From positions 1 through 35,510 of the forward strand of contig JABMRT010000175.1 of assembly GCA_013202295.1 (NCBI GenBank): DNA of 35,510 nucleotides. Direction: 5' to 3'. The translations under genes were made by a program, and so were the position numbers. A model generated the notes under the pieces. The model worked only from the letters and a program-made list of their open reading frames with translations. It made no database searches and was not told the origin of the DNA. This document shows, piece after piece, positions 34,302 through 35,510 of this stretch. The first letter of the stretch is position 1; each line of letters begins with the position of its first letter. This DNA is from Candidatus Zhuqueibacterota bacterium. Its GTDB lineage: Bacteria; Zhuqueibacterota; QNDG01; JABMRT01.

Positions 34302-35417
34302 ATGATGCGAAGAATTCTTGCTGCTTTGTTAATCCTGATTAATCTGATTCTATCTGCATTTATATTTGCTCAAGAAACCGGCACAGTGACCGATATTGAT
34401 GGCAATGTCTATCAAACTGTTAAAATTGGTGTTCAATGGTGGATGGCAGAAAACTTAAAAGTTACACATTATAATAATGGTGATGCAATACCAAATGTTA
34501 CGGACAATACTGAATGGGATAATCTGACATCGGGTGCTTACTGCAATTATAATAATGATGTAACTAACATTGCAACCTATGGCAGACTGTATAATTTTTA
34601 TACAGTCAAGGATGCCCGAGGAATCGCTCCTAATGGTTGGCATGTATCGACTGAGGGCGATTGGGAGGTCCTTGCGCATTATCTGGGTGGTGCTGCCAAT
34701 GAGGCTGGAGGCAAACTCAAGGAGGCCGGTTTTGCCCATTGGAATTACCCAAATAATGGAGCGACTAATGAGAGTGGATTTACAGCATTGCCGGCAGGTA
34801 TGCGTTGGAACGGTAGTTTTAAAAATTTAGGAGGAAAGACACTCTATTGGAGTACTGTGACTTCGAGTCCTCCTTCTGGGACTTCTTATCAAAGTCAATT
34901 AAATGACTATTCTGCTGCTATCTTTATGTCTGGAATTCCAAATAACTGGTGGATAAATGATGGTTATTCAATTTGCTATGTGAAGAATTCACCTGCCCCT
35001 GGTACAGATTTCATTGGAGAGCCTCTCTTTGGAGTTGTGCCTTTAGAAGTACAATTCTTAAATAGGTCAACGGGTTATATCATTGGATATGATTGGGATT
35101 TTGGAGATGAGACGAGTAGCACCGAACAGGATCCAATTCATATATTTAACACACGAGGTATATTTACTATTAATCTGGATACAGAACATGTGACTTTTAT
35201 TCAATCCGAGATGAAGGAAAATCATATCCTCTGCCTTCCATCATTACCACCTGAGTGTACTAACGGCATTTTTTCTGAAGATTTTGAATCAATAATATCC
35301 GATCTGTGGACATATAAAGATCCCGGTCATTGGGCCATTCAAGATAATAACAGTTCCTTGTGCATTACAGATTCCGATTATTCACCCGAAGTCATTAGTG
35401 TCCGGTTAAAACATTAA
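34302..35417 (+). CDS. FISUMP-domain surface protein with PKD domain, apparently shortened
   Basis: A 371-aa secreted protein with a signal peptide at about 1-24 (ILAALLILINLILSAFIFAQ). The FISUMP domain spans about 25-230: TVTDIDGNVYQTVKIGVQWWMAENLKVTHYNNGD, YGRLYNFYTVKDARGIAPNGWHVST, GFTALPAGMRW and YSICYVKN. A PKD domain starts near 245 (PLEVQFLNRSTGYIIGYDWDFGDETSSTEQDPIHIF). A further short segment (FSEDFESIISDLWTYKDPGHWAI) then stops at ISVRLKH without any FlgD-like sorting end. The abrupt end next to a structured element suggests truncation. Function is unknown; FISUMP proteins are usually cell-surface. A ggagg Shine-Dalgarno precedes the ATG. The gene is AT-richer than its left neighbours. 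Confidence 0.85.
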   Translation: MMRRILAALLILINLILSAFIFAQETGTVTDIDGNVYQTVKIGVQWWMAENLKVTHYNNGDAIPNVTDNTEWDNLTSGAYCNYNNDVTNIATYGRLYNFYTVKDARGIAPNGWHVSTEGDWEVLAHYLGGAANEAGGKLKEAGFAHWNYPNNGATNESGFTALPAGMRWNGSFKNLGGKTLYWSTVTSSPPSGTSYQSQLNDYSAAIFMSGIPNNWWINDGYSICYVKNSPAPGTDFIGEPLFGVVPLEVQFLNRSTGYIIGYDWDFGDETSSTEQDPIHIFNTRGIFTINLDTEHVTFIQSEMKENHILCLPSLPPECTNGIFSEDFESIISDLWTYKDPGHWAIQDNNSSLCITDSDYSPEVISVRLKH

Positions 35418-35432
35418 AAAACAAATAAAAAA

Positions 35433-35504
35433 GGCCCGATTAACCTCAAAAATTGTTATATTTTATTGCCCATAAACTATAACAAAACAGGAGGTTGTCA
35501 GGCC
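35433..35504 (+). promoter_or_regulatory. Long nested hairpin covering the ribosome binding site of the next gene
   Basis: Three arm pairs nest in order: ggcc (35433-35436) with ggcc (35501-35504), aacctc (35442-35447) with gaggtt (35491-35496), and ttgttata (35453-35460) with tataacaa (35478-35485), around a 17-base loop. The outer right arm ends at the base before an ATG. The Shine-Dalgarno aggagg (35489-35494) is largely within the right arm, so the fold would hide it. It could be a translational repressor structure, or the left end of an insertion sequence (IS200-type elements use such a hairpin). Confidence 0.6.
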
Positions 35505-35510
35505 ATGAAA
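35505..35510 (+). CDS. Start of a gene running off the window (partial)
   Basis: Only ATG AAA is visible. The ATG is supported by AGGAGG ten bases upstream. Identity cannot be determined from two codons; a transposase is one possibility given the hairpin in front and the shortened gene behind. Confidence 0.55.

Noticed and set aside
1-35510. CRISPR arrays, tRNA or rRNA genes
   Set aside because: I looked for regularly spaced direct repeats, cloverleaf-like elements with a CCA or T-loop signature and rRNA-like stretches, and saw none. The palindromes found are single or paired hairpins without spacer-repeat periodicity.

Overview
This 35.5 kb window looks like a chromosomal segment of an uncultured-type bacterium of the FCB superphylum. 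Marinimicrobia-, KSB1- or Calditrichota-like lineages are the best fit. The main clue is that five secreted proteins or remnants end in the same FlgD-like C-terminal domain, with the 'NYPNPFNP' motif near its start and a basic C-terminal tail. Others are a FISUMP-domain surface protein, a fused B12-like/radical-SAM/DUF2344 protein next to RNase G/E, and intergenic hairpin repeats of a kind I associate with FCB genomes. The lineage is an inference; no rRNA, tRNA or ribosomal protein gene is present to fix it.

Layout. 1-2.4 kb (+): tail of a secreted FlgD-domain protein, a Ca2+/Na+ antiporter and a glycerate kinase. 2.5-8.1 kb: DEAD-box RNA helicase (-), small beta-barrel outer membrane protein (+), SpoIIE/RsbU-type phosphatase (-), NifU-like Fe-S scaffold (-), a repeat-rich intergenic region and a YhcC/YtqA-type radical SAM protein (-). 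8.1-16.2 kb (-): a pectin (rhamnogalacturonan) degradation locus. It holds a GH105 unsaturated rhamnogalacturonyl hydrolase, a GT-C membrane glycosyltransferase and a beta-propeller protein resembling PL11 rhamnogalacturonan lyases. The two secreted enzymes share an accessory architecture: a tandem pair of about 85-residue modules, a third cysteine-containing module and the FlgD-like domain. 16.7-23.7 kb (+): radical SAM/DUF2344 protein, RNase G/E, then a Wzx-like flippase translationally coupled to a polysaccharide pyruvyl transferase family protein. 23.8-24.8 kb (+): a decayed GH29 alpha-L-fucosidase pseudogene whose remaining C-terminus carries the same third module and FlgD-like domain. 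24.9-29.2 kb (-): a membrane-anchored metallo-beta-lactamase-fold protein, then an apparent operon of GH10 xylanase, glyoxalase-II-like hydrolase and CDF-type cation transporter. 29.4-34.0 kb (+): Tat-exported aldo/keto reductase with Fe-S cluster motifs, POT-family transporter with a large soluble insert, and a non-canonical thymidylate-synthase-family protein. 34.3-35.5 kb (+): a FISUMP/PKD surface protein that appears to stop early, followed by a long nested hairpin ending exactly at the start codon of the next gene.

Together the genes suggest a heterotroph that exports plant cell wall hydrolases (xylan, rhamnogalacturonan and, formerly, fucosylated glycans). It would take up sugars or peptides and build surface polysaccharide. 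The observations most worth a second look are the shared tandem module of the pectinolytic enzymes, the stepwise decay of the fucosidase, the nested hairpin at the right edge, a possible small transcript near 25.7-25.9 kb, and several families of intergenic palindromic repeats.
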